29,826 bases of DNA from contig JBLHWU010000057.1 of assembly GCA_047629355.1 (NCBI GenBank), forward strand, positions 1 through 29,826, read 5' to 3'. Positions 1-8,189 of the stretch are shown here, piece by piece. Origin of the DNA: CAYUNA01 sp047629355 (GTDB lineage: Bacteria > Bacteroidota > Bacteroidia > Chitinophagales > Saprospiraceae). The notes beneath the pieces are model-generated. The model was not told the origin of the DNA. It ran no database searches and was given only the letters and a program-made list of their open reading frames with translations. The number at the start of each line of letters is the position of its first letter. The first letter of the stretch is position 1. The translations under genes and the position numbers were made by a program.

Positions 1-23
1 CTTGAACTTTTGAAGAGCAAAGA

Positions 24-91
24 GTGCCGCCACACTGTGGCTTTGCAATATCTTCATCTTACTATTACCAAGAGTGCTGGCACGCTGTGCC
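24..91. repeat. Two copies of a GTGCCGCCAC-type hairpin unit
   Basis: Two similar units lie at 24-41 and 74-91, each preceded by AAGA. The first reads GTGCCGCCACACTGTGGC, the second GTGCTGGCACGCTGTGCC. Each can fold into a short GC-rich hairpin. The same unit recurs at 14534-14551, and its reverse complement at 14213-14230, always outside genes. It is a dispersed intergenic repeat of unknown function. Confidence 0.6.
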
Positions 92-133
92 TAATGAATA
101 CGGGTACGTGCAGTTTTTCGTACACCCCTTGTA

Positions 134-427
134 GTGGCGACGTTTGTGAATTGGGATGTTTTCATTACCCGTTTTAACTTGACGGCGGAAACTAAAAATG
201 GCATTGATGTGCAATTTCTTCTTTTTGATGTTTCTGATAAAAACCTTTATTTATTGGAAGATAATTTAGACCTTTTGGTGGAAAAAAGTGCTTCCCCAGG
301 TTTTCAACATAGGAAAAGTATTAGAGATAGGCTAGATAAAAAAAGAAGTATTTTTGAAAGGAAACAAAAGGAAATTAGCGGGTTGTCTTGGAATTATGCG
401 GATGCACGGAATGTGAAAAAGAAGTAA
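134..427 (+). CDS. Hypothetical small protein (doubtful)
   Basis: This open frame encodes 97 residues from a GTG codon; no in-frame ATG lies near its beginning. The C-terminal half is rich in Lys and Arg (about residues 57-97). I recognise no family, signal peptide or membrane segment. It lies between two hairpin repeat units (24-91) and a compound palindromic repeat (454-583), so it may be a remnant of a longer gene or a chance frame. A GTG start inside a repeat-rich stretch and no clear ribosome binding site lower the confidence. An alternative GTG start is at 149. Confidence 0.3.
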   Translation: MATFVNWDVFITRFNLTAETKNGIDVQFLLFDVSDKNLYLLEDNLDLLVEKSASPGFQHRKSIRDRLDKKRSIFERKQKEISGLSWNYADARNVKKK

Positions 428-453
428 CAAAAGTTTTCTTGCGTTCTGACAAA

Positions 454-583
454 GGGAGTTTGAGGGGCAAAAATGGTTTTTTATAAAAACCGTTTTTGTC
501 CCTCAATAATCTCACCCGCGTTGCCTACGGCAACGCGCACTTTTTTTTTTGAAGTTCGAAAATCTTACGATTTTCTCACTTCT
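454..583 (+). repeat. Compound palindromic intergenic repeat, copy 1
   Basis: About 130 bp containing three successive hairpins: an outer stem starting TTGAGGGGCAAAAA and closing TTTTTGTCCCTCAA, a GC-rich stem around GCGTTGCCTACGGCAACGC, and a GAAGTTCGAAAATC / GATTTTCTCACTTC stem. The same three-part layout and much of the sequence recur at 14299-14424 and, inverted, at 29629-29755. It ends 7 bp before the stop codon of the minus-strand esterase, so it may also act as that gene's 3' end. Confidence 0.8.
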
Positions 584-589
584 CAGTTT

Positions 590-2035
590 TTATCGCACCA
601 TTAATCGCTGCTGCCAAACTGTTGCTTCTCCAACAATTTGCACCAAATAAACACCCGTAGAAATGGTAGACAAATCAATCTCCTGATTGCCTTCATGCAC
701 GGTTGTTTTAAAAATTTGACGTCCACTCATGTCGGTCAAATACATTTCTCCATTTTCAGGCAAATCATTAATCGTCAATTTATCATCCGCTGGGTTTGGA
801 AATAATTGAAACGGCAAGTCAAATGTAATTTCATGCGTAGCAACCACATCTTCAATATTTTGATAAAAAGAAAATAAGAAAAATGCCGAAGTAAACGCAG
901 GAATCACACACTCTGTATGATTTGCATCCGAGTTGACATCTGCTAATATAACCGTTGTCGAACCGTTCGCCAACATCGTATCATTGGCAATTACCGAATT
1001 CATAAAAGGCACTTGGTCATCCGCTTCACAGTACAAAATCTGCGTCGGTGCCGTCGGTGCCCAATCGTACACATCATTGTCACGCAAGGCAACATTGAAA
1101 GGATGGTCAAAATTATTCTGCACCTCCATTACCAATGAATCTTTGAACATTTTACCCGGAGCAGCGACACCATTGTAAGCAATTAAAGTATCAATCAATC
1201 CCAGGTTTAAATCAAATAAACTCATTTCATCATCCGCAAACTGCTGAATCATATCGACATATTGAGGCTTAAAAATATCGCTCAATTCATCGTATAAATT
1301 TCCATAAACCTCCTCATAAGCAATCGCCGTATTCGGTAAATAAGCCACAAAACCATAGTCTTCTTCAATAAACAACAAATCACGCATCACGCCCGAAATA
1401 CTATAAGGACCAGATTGGTGAGAGGCTGCCGTAACCGTAAATTCAGCCGATTGATTCAACTCCAACTCTCGATGCAACGCCATCGAAGAATGACCACCTT
1501 GTGAATAACCCGTCGTAAAAACTTGGTCGTTGATAAAAATATCATTGTCCTCCCCGTACGCTCGAATTGCCTTCATCATATCCGCTGCCACCCAAGCTTC
1601 ACTGTCCGCATGTACAAACGGATGAACGCCCTCATGGACACCCAAACCCAATAAATCTGGTGCAACTGCCACATAGCCAAAAGCACACCAAGTTCGCGTC
1701 AATTGTGCATTTCCATTAGCTGGGTCAGACGGTACATCATCAGGCCCGCTCGAAGTACCATGCGCATAACACAACAATGGATAGCGCTTCGTCCCATCAT
1801 CTGGCACACATAACAAGCCCGAAACATTGACCACATTACCCTCCAAATCATTGGTGGTATAAATGACTTCATAAGAGTCAACTCCATTCTTGACAAAAGT
1901 GCCAATGCCTGGTATTGCCTGCAATTCTGCCATGCTGGTATTGCCTAAGAAGTTGACTTCCACAACTTCTTGCGCTTGCGCTTGAAAGCCGAGAATGACG
2001 AAGAAAAAAAGAAATGTTTTTGTAAAAATCTTCAT
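590..2035 (-). CDS. Secreted alpha/beta-hydrolase (lipase/esterase-like) with T9SS sorting domain
   Basis: Predicted extracellular serine hydrolase of 481 residues. A signal peptide (residues 1-22, hydrophobic core FLFFFVILGF, ending QAQAQ) is followed by an alpha/beta-hydrolase domain. Its oxyanion-region motif is AHGTSSG (91-97), the nucleophile elbow GYSQGG puts Ser at 178, and the likely acid and base are Asp339/340 and His373 (NHTEC). This arrangement resembles secretory lipases, but the substrate cannot be inferred. Residues about 405-481 (LFPNPADDKL... through GVYLVQI) form a type A C-terminal sorting domain for type IX secretion, so the enzyme should be exported and processed at the surface. 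I chose the ATG at 2035 because it begins the signal peptide; an in-frame ATG at 2074 would add 13 unlikely residues. The gene stands alone. Confidence 0.88.
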   Translation of the reverse strand: MKIFTKTFLFFFVILGFQAQAQEVVEVNFLGNTSMAELQAIPGIGTFVKNGVDSYEVIYTTNDLEGNVVNVSGLLCVPDDGTKRYPLLCYAHGTSSGPDDVPSDPANGNAQLTRTWCAFGYVAVAPDLLGLGVHEGVHPFVHADSEAWVAADMMKAIRAYGEDNDIFINDQVFTTGYSQGGHSSMALHRELELNQSAEFTVTAASHQSGPYSISGVMRDLLFIEEDYGFVAYLPNTAIAYEEVYGNLYDELSDIFKPQYVDMIQQFADDEMSLFDLNLGLIDTLIAYNGVAAPGKMFKDSLVMEVQNNFDHPFNVALRDNDVYDWAPTAPTQILYCEADDQVPFMNSVIANDTMLANGSTTVILADVNSDANHTECVIPAFTSAFFLFSFYQNIEDVVATHEITFDLPFQLFPNPADDKLTINDLPENGEMYLTDMSGRQIFKTTVHEGNQEIDLSTISTGVYLVQIVGEATVWQQRLMVR

Positions 2036-2238
2036 AAATTTGATTTTATTTGATATAAAAACCCAATGATACAAAAAGAGGGTGAAAATTGCTGTAATTA
2101 TTTCGGAAATTTAGAGCGGCACGGCGACTAATCGTTTAGAAATAGTGTTTATGAAAAGTATACTACCGCCAAATCGTGATTTTCTCCGTCGAAAAATAGT
2201 CACCATTTTGCACAAAAAAACCTAAAAACCCTCTCCTT

Positions 2239-2272
2239 TTGTAACCCAACCTTCCAAAAATCCCTAATTTCG
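2239..2272 (+). promoter_or_regulatory. Possible promoter of the propeller-amidohydrolase gene
   Basis: A TTG (2239-2241) and TAATTTCG (2265-2272) resemble the Bacteroidota -33/-7 pair TTG and TAnnTTTG. The -7 box has one mismatch and the 23-base spacer is longer than usual, so this is tentative. Confidence 0.3.
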
Positions 2273-2323
2273 CCCACAAAAATCACGCATCCAAATATTT
2301 TCATTAAAAAAATTCAACAAAAT

Positions 2324-5300
2324 ATGACCAAGCATTTCCTCACTTTCTTGTGTTTACTATTCACCCTAACCGCCTTCGCCCAAGACAAGAAGGAAGCAAA
2401 AAAAGACGATAAAAAATGGGACGTCAACAACCCGCCCAGAGACTTCAATTACCGCGACATCTCCTTCACCACCGACGAAGGGACATGGATGAATCTCGAC
2501 GTAAGTCCTAATGGCAAAACCATCGCATTTGATATGTTAGGCGATATCTATACCATGCCGATTGATGGCGGAAAAGCCAAAGCATTGCGCACGGGTATCG
2601 CATGGGAATCTCAGCCTCGTTTCAGTCCTGATGGCTCAAAAATTCTCTTTACTAGTGATGCAGGTGGCGGTGATAATATGTGGACAATGAAGTCCGATGG
2701 TAGCGACGCGAAACAGATTACCAAAGAAGATTTTCGGCTCTTGAACAACGCCGTTTGGATGCCTGATGGTCAGTATTTTGTAGCACGAAAGCACTTCTCT
2801 TCTGGTCGTTCCTTGGGTGCAGGAGAAATCTGGATGTACCACATTACTGGCGGTAGCGGCGTACAATTGACGGAGCGTAAGAATGACCAACAGGATGTAA
2901 ATGAACCTTCGGTTTCGCCGGATGGTCGTTATGTTTATTTTAGTGAAGACGTGTATCCAGGTGGCTCTTTTCAATACAATAAAGACCCAAATTCACGGAT
3001 TTATGTGGTTAAACGATATGACCGCGAGAAAGGAAAAGTGGAGACGGTTGTCAGCGGACCAGGTGGTGCGTGTCGTCCTCAAATTTCTAATGATGGGAAG
3101 AAATTGGCATATATACGCCGTATTCGTACCAAGACGGTTTTGGTCATTCATGATTTGGAAACGGGAGAAGAAAACCTACTTTTCGACGGTTTGAGCAAAG
3201 ACCAACAGGAAGCTTGGGCAATCTTCGGTGTTTATACGGGCTTCGATTGGATACCTGATGACAGACAAATTGTGATTTGGGGAAAAGGCAAAATTTGGTC
3301 GGTCGATGCAACGACTGGCGATGCCAAAGACATCCCTTTTCAAATAGAAGTAAAAACCAAAGTAGCAGAAACTTTACAGTTTAAAAACAAGGCTTTTGAA
3401 GATAAATTTCAAGTCAATGTTTTGCGCCAAGCAGTCATTGCACCAGACGGCAACTCGATGATTTTTAATGCAGTTGGCTATCTATGGTTCTATGATTTTA
3501 AAGACAAAGAAGCTCGACGATTGTTGGAGACGGATAACAATGATTTGCAATCTGAACCATCCTTTAATCCAACCAATCCGATGGAAATCGTTTTCGTCAC
3601 TTGGAACGATGAAGAACGCGGTGCGATTTATAAATTGGACTTGAATGCAAGCGAAGAATTTGGCACCAAAGCCTTAACAAAATTGACGACTAAAAAAGGA
3701 ATTTACCGCACTCCGTCTTTCTCTCCTGACGGCAAAACGATTGTTTTTAGAAAAGACGGCGGTAACAATCACCAAGGTTATACTTTCACCAAAAAGCCCG
3801 GTATTTATACCATGACTGCCGATGGAAAAGATGAAAAACTGATTACGCCACAAGGCGAACATCCTTTATTTAGTGCAGACGGTAAGCGGATTTTCTTTCA
3901 AAAAGGAGGCTATCTATTTGGTAGTTTAACCAAGTCCTACCACAGTGTTAATTTGGATGGCAAAGAAGACAAAAAGCATTTTGATGGAAAATATGCACAG
4001 CGTTACACCATCAGCCCTGATAATAAATGGGTAGCTTGGTCCGAACTCTATAAAGTTTATGTTGCACCAATGCCTCAAGCTGGAAAATCGGTTGGGATAA
4101 CTTCTACAACCAAGGCTGTTCCTGTCGCACAAGTTGGTCGAGATGCAGGTATTAATATTCAATTTTCGAAGGATAGTAAAAAGCTATATTGGACTTTAGG
4201 CAATGAACTATTTGAAGATGAATTGACCGAGCGTTTTAAATATTTGTCAGGAACGACGGAAGATTTGCCGCCGATGGATTCTGTTGGTTTGAAAATTAAT
4301 TTAAAATTAGAAACCGATAAGCCTAAAGGTAAAATCGCCCTCACCAACGCCCGCATCATTACGATGAATGGCGATGAAGTGATTGAAAAAGGGACCATTA
4401 TCATCGAAGATAATATCATTAAAAATATAGGTCCAGCTGATAAAATTAAAATCAAAGACGACGTTACGCAGATTGATTGTGCTGGCAAAACCATCATGCC
4501 GGGCATCATCGACGTACACGCACATGTCGGTAATTTCCGCTACGGATTGAGTCCGCAAAAGCAATGGGAATATTACGCAAATTTGGCGTATGGTGTTACG
4601 ACTAGTCACGACCCGAGTGCCAATTCTGAAATGATTTTTACGCAAAGTGAAATGATTAAAGGTGGTCAAATGGTCGGTCCTCGTCTCTACTCTACTGGTA
4701 CGATTTTGTACGGTGCAGAAGGGGATTTTAAAGCAGTTGTCAACTCGCTCGAAGATGCTAAATCTGCCATTCGACGAACAAAAGCATACGGCGCATTTTC
4801 GGTAAAAAGTTACAATCAACCTCGCCGTGACCAACGCCAACAAGTACTCCAAGCTGCTCGCGAATTGGGTATTTTGGTCGTACCAGAAGGCGGTTCATTT
4901 TTCTTTCATAATATGAGTATGGTACAAGACGGACACACGGGAATTGAACACAATATTCCAGTTGCACCACTGTACAATGACGTGATTTCTTTCTGGAAAG
5001 AGACCAAAACGCACAATACCCCGACCCTAGTGGTTGCCTACGGTGGCGTGAGTGGCGAGTACTATTGGTATCAAAATACAAATGTTTGGGAACAAGAGCG
5101 GTTGCTGACATTTACGCCGCGTTCGGTGGTGGATTCTCGGTCACGACACCGCCTGATGTTGCCGCAAGAAGAGTATGATAATGGGCATATTTTGGTGTCT
5201 CAATCGTTGAAAAAGCTACAAGATAACGGCGTCAATATCAACTTGGGCGCACACGGTCAGTTGCAAGGTTTGGGCGCACACTGGGAATTGTGGATGTTGC

Positions 5301-5641
5301 AACAAGGCGGCATGAGTAACCACCAATCTTTAAAATGTGCAACGATTAACGGTGCGAAATACTTGGGAATGGATGCTCAAATTGGTACGCTTGAAAAAGG
5401 TAAATTAGCCGATTTGATTGTCTTGGATAAAAATCCATTAGAGAATATCCGTAACTCTGAAACGGTTAAATATACCATGATTAATGGTCGATTATACGAC
5501 GCTGCGACGATGAATGAAATTGGCAATTACGACAACCAGCGAACCGAGTTTTTCTTCGAGCAAGAAGGCAGCGGCAACGGTTATGAGTATTTTGAAGGAA
5601 CCAATTCATTTTTGCGACCGCAGTGTTGTCAAAGAAACTAA
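2324..5641 (+). CDS. Secreted beta-propeller (PD40/TolB-like) amidohydrolase
   Basis: Large exported protein of 1105 residues. Residues 1-20 form a signal peptide ending AFAQ. The first ~670 residues carry repeated blades of the SPDG type (PRFSPDG, PSVSPDGR, PSFSPDGK), as in TolB and tricorn-like WD40 propellers. From about residue 675 (ALTNARIITMNG) a complete amidohydrolase domain follows: the HxH metal motif at His732/His734 (DVHAHVG), a candidate carboxylated Lys828 (FSVKSY), His876 (GIEHN), His977 (GAHGQ), and the closing LEKGKLADLIVLD near the C-terminus. Families with this domain order include imidazolonepropionase-like hydrolases and dipeptidases; the real substrate is unknown. No sorting domain is visible, so a periplasmic location is most likely. 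A palindromic intergenic element at 5661-5695 follows. Confidence 0.88.
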   Translation: MTKHFLTFLCLLFTLTAFAQDKKEAKKDDKKWDVNNPPRDFNYRDISFTTDEGTWMNLDVSPNGKTIAFDMLGDIYTMPIDGGKAKALRTGIAWESQPRFSPDGSKILFTSDAGGGDNMWTMKSDGSDAKQITKEDFRLLNNAVWMPDGQYFVARKHFSSGRSLGAGEIWMYHITGGSGVQLTERKNDQQDVNEPSVSPDGRYVYFSEDVYPGGSFQYNKDPNSRIYVVKRYDREKGKVETVVSGPGGACRPQISNDGKKLAYIRRIRTKTVLVIHDLETGEENLLFDGLSKDQQEAWAIFGVYTGFDWIPDDRQIVIWGKGKIWSVDATTGDAKDIPFQIEVKTKVAETLQFKNKAFEDKFQVNVLRQAVIAPDGNSMIFNAVGYLWFYDFKDKEARRLLETDNNDLQSEPSFNPTNPMEIVFVTWNDEERGAIYKLDLNASEEFGTKALTKLTTKKGIYRTPSFSPDGKTIVFRKDGGNNHQGYTFTKKPGIYTMTADGKDEKLITPQGEHPLFSADGKRIFFQKGGYLFGSLTKSYHSVNLDGKEDKKHFDGKYAQRYTISPDNKWVAWSELYKVYVAPMPQAGKSVGITSTTKAVPVAQVGRDAGINIQFSKDSKKLYWTLGNELFEDELTERFKYLSGTTEDLPPMDSVGLKINLKLETDKPKGKIALTNARIITMNGDEVIEKGTIIIEDNIIKNIGPADKIKIKDDVTQIDCAGKTIMPGIIDVHAHVGNFRYGLSPQKQWEYYANLAYGVTTSHDPSANSEMIFTQSEMIKGGQMVGPRLYSTGTILYGAEGDFKAVVNSLEDAKSAIRRTKAYGAFSVKSYNQPRRDQRQQVLQAARELGILVVPEGGSFFFHNMSMVQDGHTGIEHNIPVAPLYNDVISFWKETKTHNTPTLVVAYGGVSGEYYWYQNTNVWEQERLLTFTPRSVVDSRSRHRLMLPQEEYDNGHILVSQSLKKLQDNGVNINLGAHGQLQGLGAHWELWMLQQGGMSNHQSLKCATINGAKYLGMDAQIGTLEKGKLADLIVLDKNPLENIRNSETVKYTMINGRLYDAATMNEIGNYDNQRTEFFFEQEGSGNGYEYFEGTNSFLRPQCCQRN

Positions 5642-5644
5642 TTT

Positions 5645-5700
5645 AATGGTTAATAGTTAGGGATTAATGGTTAATGCTTCGCGCGCCATTAATCCTTAAC
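5645..5700. repeat. TTAATGG-type intergenic palindrome
   Basis: GGATTAATGG (5661-5670) and CCATTAATCC (5686-5695) form a perfect 10-bp stem, extended on both sides by TAATGGTTAA / TTAACCATTA with one mismatch. The loop contains GCGCG. A related element follows gatC (9599-9627). It could act as a terminator-like hairpin, though it has no T-run. Confidence 0.6.
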
Positions 5701-5760
5701 CATTAATTCAATATATTTAATGCAGCCATTAATCCTTAAACATTAACAATTAAAATAAGT

Positions 5761-6516
5761 ATGTCACATTTTAAAAATAAAACAGCCCTCATCACTGGTG
5801 CAGGTGCTGGAATTGGACGCGCTACTGCTCTGGCTTTTGCCGAACGAGGAACGAATGTAGTCGTCTCAGATATTGATGAAGCTAGTGGTTTAGAGACCGT
5901 CAATTTGGTTGAAAAAATGAGGGTAAAAGCTATTTTTATAAAAGCCGATGTTGCCAAAAAAAAGGACATTCAAAATCTTGTCAAACAGACCATTGCAACT
6001 TTTAAAACACTTGATTTTGCTATCAATAACGCTGGAATTGGTGGACCTTATGCCCCAACCGCAGCCTACGAAGACGATCATTGGGAACAGGTAATTGCCG
6101 TCAACCAAACAGGTATTTTTTACTGTATGCGTGAAGAATTAACCGTCATGCAAAACCAAGGCAACGGCGCTATTGTCAACGTCGCTTCGATGGCGGGTAT
6201 GAGGGCCTTACCGAATACCATTGCTTATGTCGCCAGCAAACATGCCGTGCTTGGAATGACCAAAACGGCTGCCCTCGAATACGCTCGATATGGTGTTCGA
6301 GTCAATGCAGTCTGTCCTGTTTTTACACATTCTAAAATGTTTGACGACATGGCGAAAGCAAACCCAAAAATGATTGAAGCGTTGAAAAAAACAATTCCAA
6401 TGCGGCGATTTGGTGAGCCAGAGGATATTGCCAACGCGATTATTTGGTTGTGTGATGGTGGGTCATCGTTTGTAACAGGGTTGTCCTTGCCGATTGATGG
6501 CGGTTCAACGGCGTAG
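5761..6516 (+). CDS. Short-chain dehydrogenase/reductase (SDR)
   Basis: Classical SDR oxidoreductase of 251 residues, the usual length. The cofactor motif TGAGAGIG is at 12-19, and Asp37 at the end of the second strand suggests NAD(H) preference. NNAG is at 89-92, and the catalytic residues are Ser143, Tyr156 and Lys160 (YVASK). The C-terminus ends in the common SDR phrase VTGLSLPIDGG. Such proteins are annotated variously as glucose 1-dehydrogenase-like or 3-oxoacyl reductases, and the substrate cannot be told from sequence. The ATG at 5761 follows a TTAATGG palindrome region. It shares strand with the amidohydrolase upstream but is separated by about 120 bp of repeat, so independent transcription is likely. 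Confidence 0.9.
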   Translation: MSHFKNKTALITGAGAGIGRATALAFAERGTNVVVSDIDEASGLETVNLVEKMRVKAIFIKADVAKKKDIQNLVKQTIATFKTLDFAINNAGIGGPYAPTAAYEDDHWEQVIAVNQTGIFYCMREELTVMQNQGNGAIVNVASMAGMRALPNTIAYVASKHAVLGMTKTAALEYARYGVRVNAVCPVFTHSKMFDDMAKANPKMIEALKKTIPMRRFGEPEDIANAIIWLCDGGSSFVTGLSLPIDGGSTA

Positions 6517-6650
6517 TATTTTTGTTAAAAATTTTAGTGCAATAACTCATTAAACAGCTGATTTTCAATTAAATAAAATCATTTTAGACAGTGCAATTTC
6601 AACATGCACACTTATTTATAAAAAAACTTTCTTTTTTGCCAAATAAAACT

Positions 6651-6658
6651 TACTTTTG
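6651..6658 (+). promoter_or_regulatory. -7 box upstream of rplU
   Basis: TACTTTTG followed by CAG matches the Bacteroidota -7 consensus TAnnTTTG exactly. At the expected -33 position (6628-6630) the sequence is TTT rather than TTG. It would give a leader of about 90 nt before rplU. Confidence 0.55.
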
Positions 6659-6685
6659 CAGCCGTTCCAGAAAGTTCTACTTTTT

Positions 6686-6716
6686 GAGACAAAAAAGGTC
6701 TGATAAAGTGTCAGAC
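6686..6716 (+). promoter_or_regulatory. Candidate structured leader of the rplU-rpmA operon
   Basis: In the leader, GTCTGA (6698-6703) pairs with TCAGAC (6711-6716) around a 7-base loop. The upstream AGAC (6687-6690) could pair instead with GTCT (6698-6701). Two exclusive hairpins ahead of a ribosomal protein operon resemble an autoregulatory leader, but this is inference. Confidence 0.3.
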
Positions 6717-6749
6717 AATCAATTTTTTATTAATTAAATAATTCATTCA

Positions 6750-7064
6750 ATGTTTGCAATCGTAACCATAGCCGGTCAACAATTCAAAGTAACGAAAGAT
6801 CAAGAGATTTTCGTTCACCGGTTAGAAGCCTCTGAAGGCGACAATATTACTTTCGACCAAGTTAGCTTGGTAGATGGTGATGGCGGCTTTCAAGTTGGCA
6901 CGCCGATGCTAAAGGGCGCTTCCGTAAGTGCTACCGTTTTGGGGCATCAAAAAGGTGATAAAGTCATCGTTTTCAAAAAGAAAAGACGTAAAGGGTACAA
7001 AGTAAAAAATGGACACCGTCAATCTTTTACCAAAATCAAAATTAATGGTGTTTCTGCAAGCTAA
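6750..7064 (+). CDS. rplU: 50S ribosomal protein L21 (bL21)
   Basis: 104 residues, the normal length for bL21. The protein starts MFAIVTIAGQQFKV, the typical beginning of the family, and ends with the conserved basic RRKGYKVKNGHRQSFTKIKI segment that contacts 23S rRNA. It lies 91 bp upstream of rpmA on the same strand, which is the near-universal bacterial order rplU-rpmA. A -7 box at 6651 and a leader hairpin at 6698-6716 precede it. Confidence 0.97.
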   Translation: MFAIVTIAGQQFKVTKDQEIFVHRLEASEGDNITFDQVSLVDGDGGFQVGTPMLKGASVSATVLGHQKGDKVIVFKKKRRKGYKVKNGHRQSFTKIKINGVSAS

Positions 7065-7155
7065 GAATATAGCGAGACAGTAAATTCCAAGTTGAAATCT
7101 TATTTGAAAATTTGTTCCGACTCATTCATTTGATTGGAATTTAAAATAAATTAAA

Positions 7156-7821
7156 ATGGCACATAAGAAAGGTGTTGGTAGTACGGATAACGGTCGTGAT
7201 AGTAATAGTAACCGATTGGGTGTAAAACTTTTCGGTGGCGAAATCGCATTTGCTGGAAATATCCTTGTTAGACAACGTGGTACTAAGTATCACCCTGGCG
7301 AGAATGTATATATGGGTAGAGACCATACATTACACGCAAGAGTAGATGGTGAAGTGTTTTTTCGTAGAAAAGCGAAAAACCGTATGTTTGTAAATATTGC
7401 ACCAATTGTTGATGAAACAATTGATGCACCAACAAATAAGCCAGCTCCGAAAGCAGCAGCTAAGCCAGCGGCAGCAGCAAAACCAGCTAAAGCTACAAAA
7501 GCTGCGAAAATTACTTTACCTTCTGGTAAAAAAATCACGCAGGATGATTTGAAGATGGTAGAAGGTGTCGGTCCAAAAATCGAAGGATTGTTGAACGATG
7601 CTGGTATCACCACTTGGAAACAGTTGGCTGAAGCACCAGAGGAGAATGTGAAAGCAGTATTGACAGCAGCAGGCTCTCGTTACCAAATGCACCAGCCTAA
7701 AACTTGGGCAACACAAGCAAGATTGGCAAACGAAGGCAACTGGGCAACTTTAGAACGTTACCAAGATTGGTTAGACGGTGGTCGCGAAATCGAAGGCGAA
7801 ACTTTCGACTTCAACGCATAA
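7156..7821 (+). CDS. rpmA: 50S ribosomal protein L27 (bL27) with C-terminal helix-hairpin-helix extension
   Basis: Residues 1-86 are a complete bL27 with the usual start MAHKKGVGST and GNILVRQRGTKYHPGENV. L27 sits at the peptidyl-transferase centre and its N-terminus reaches the tRNA ends; no cleavable pre-sequence is present here. The normal family length is about 85 residues, but this protein has 221. After an Ala/Lys/Pro-rich linker (about 92-118) comes a helix-hairpin-helix-like segment (127-172, with MVEGVGPKIEGLLNDAGI). A tail containing TWATQARLANEGNW (183-196) and ending LDGGR follows. It resembles the small domain found in H3TH predicted flap-nuclease-like proteins and in extended L21 proteins. 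The frame is uninterrupted and codon use is even, so it looks like a real fusion. A strong terminator follows at 7871. Confidence 0.95.
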   Translation: MAHKKGVGSTDNGRDSNSNRLGVKLFGGEIAFAGNILVRQRGTKYHPGENVYMGRDHTLHARVDGEVFFRRKAKNRMFVNIAPIVDETIDAPTNKPAPKAAAKPAAAAKPAKATKAAKITLPSGKKITQDDLKMVEGVGPKIEGLLNDAGITTWKQLAEAPEENVKAVLTAAGSRYQMHQPKTWATQARLANEGNWATLERYQDWLDGGREIEGETFDFNA

Positions 7822-7870
7822 GCACAGTCCATTAAAACGAAATAGTTTTAGTTTTCATAGCTTTATATTA

Positions 7871-7907
7871 GAGTCCTGTTTGTCTTAACAAACAGGACTC
7901 TTTTTTT
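7871..7907 (+). terminator. Rho-independent terminator after rplU-rpmA
   Basis: GAGTCCTGTTTGT (7871-7883) and ACAAACAGGACTC (7888-7900) form a perfect 13-bp stem with a CTTA loop, followed by seven Ts. Confidence 0.95.
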
Positions 7908-8189
7908 GAGCAAAAAGCAAAAAACAGGTATTGGTGAAATCTCCTAATTTTTTCAGCTCTTATTTGGTTTTTCATATTAAAGGGTTGTAGTTTGTATTTT
8001 AAAACAAACATACAAAGAACAAAAAAAATGGAAAAATCCTCTACTTAACAAATCTTATCAATTTTCAATAGACTGTTACCTTTTAAAAATACTTGTATAA
8101 AATTTAGATTTTTTTGCTAGTTTTCTTTAAAAAAGAGCGGAAAAAGATATTTTCAAACGAGTCTTTATTAAAGGCTAACAATTAGAATT
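7908..8189. other. AT-rich intergenic stretch
   Basis: Nothing with coding character appears here. A 29-base segment (8100-8128) is found again, exactly but inverted, at the end of the window (29793-29821), which points to a dispersed repeat. Confidence 0.5.

Noticed and set aside
4159..5111. Several overlapping minus-strand open frames of 116-181 codons opposite the amidohydrolase gene
   Set aside because: They are antisense to a clearly recognised protein, lack family features and have odd composition; they are shadows.
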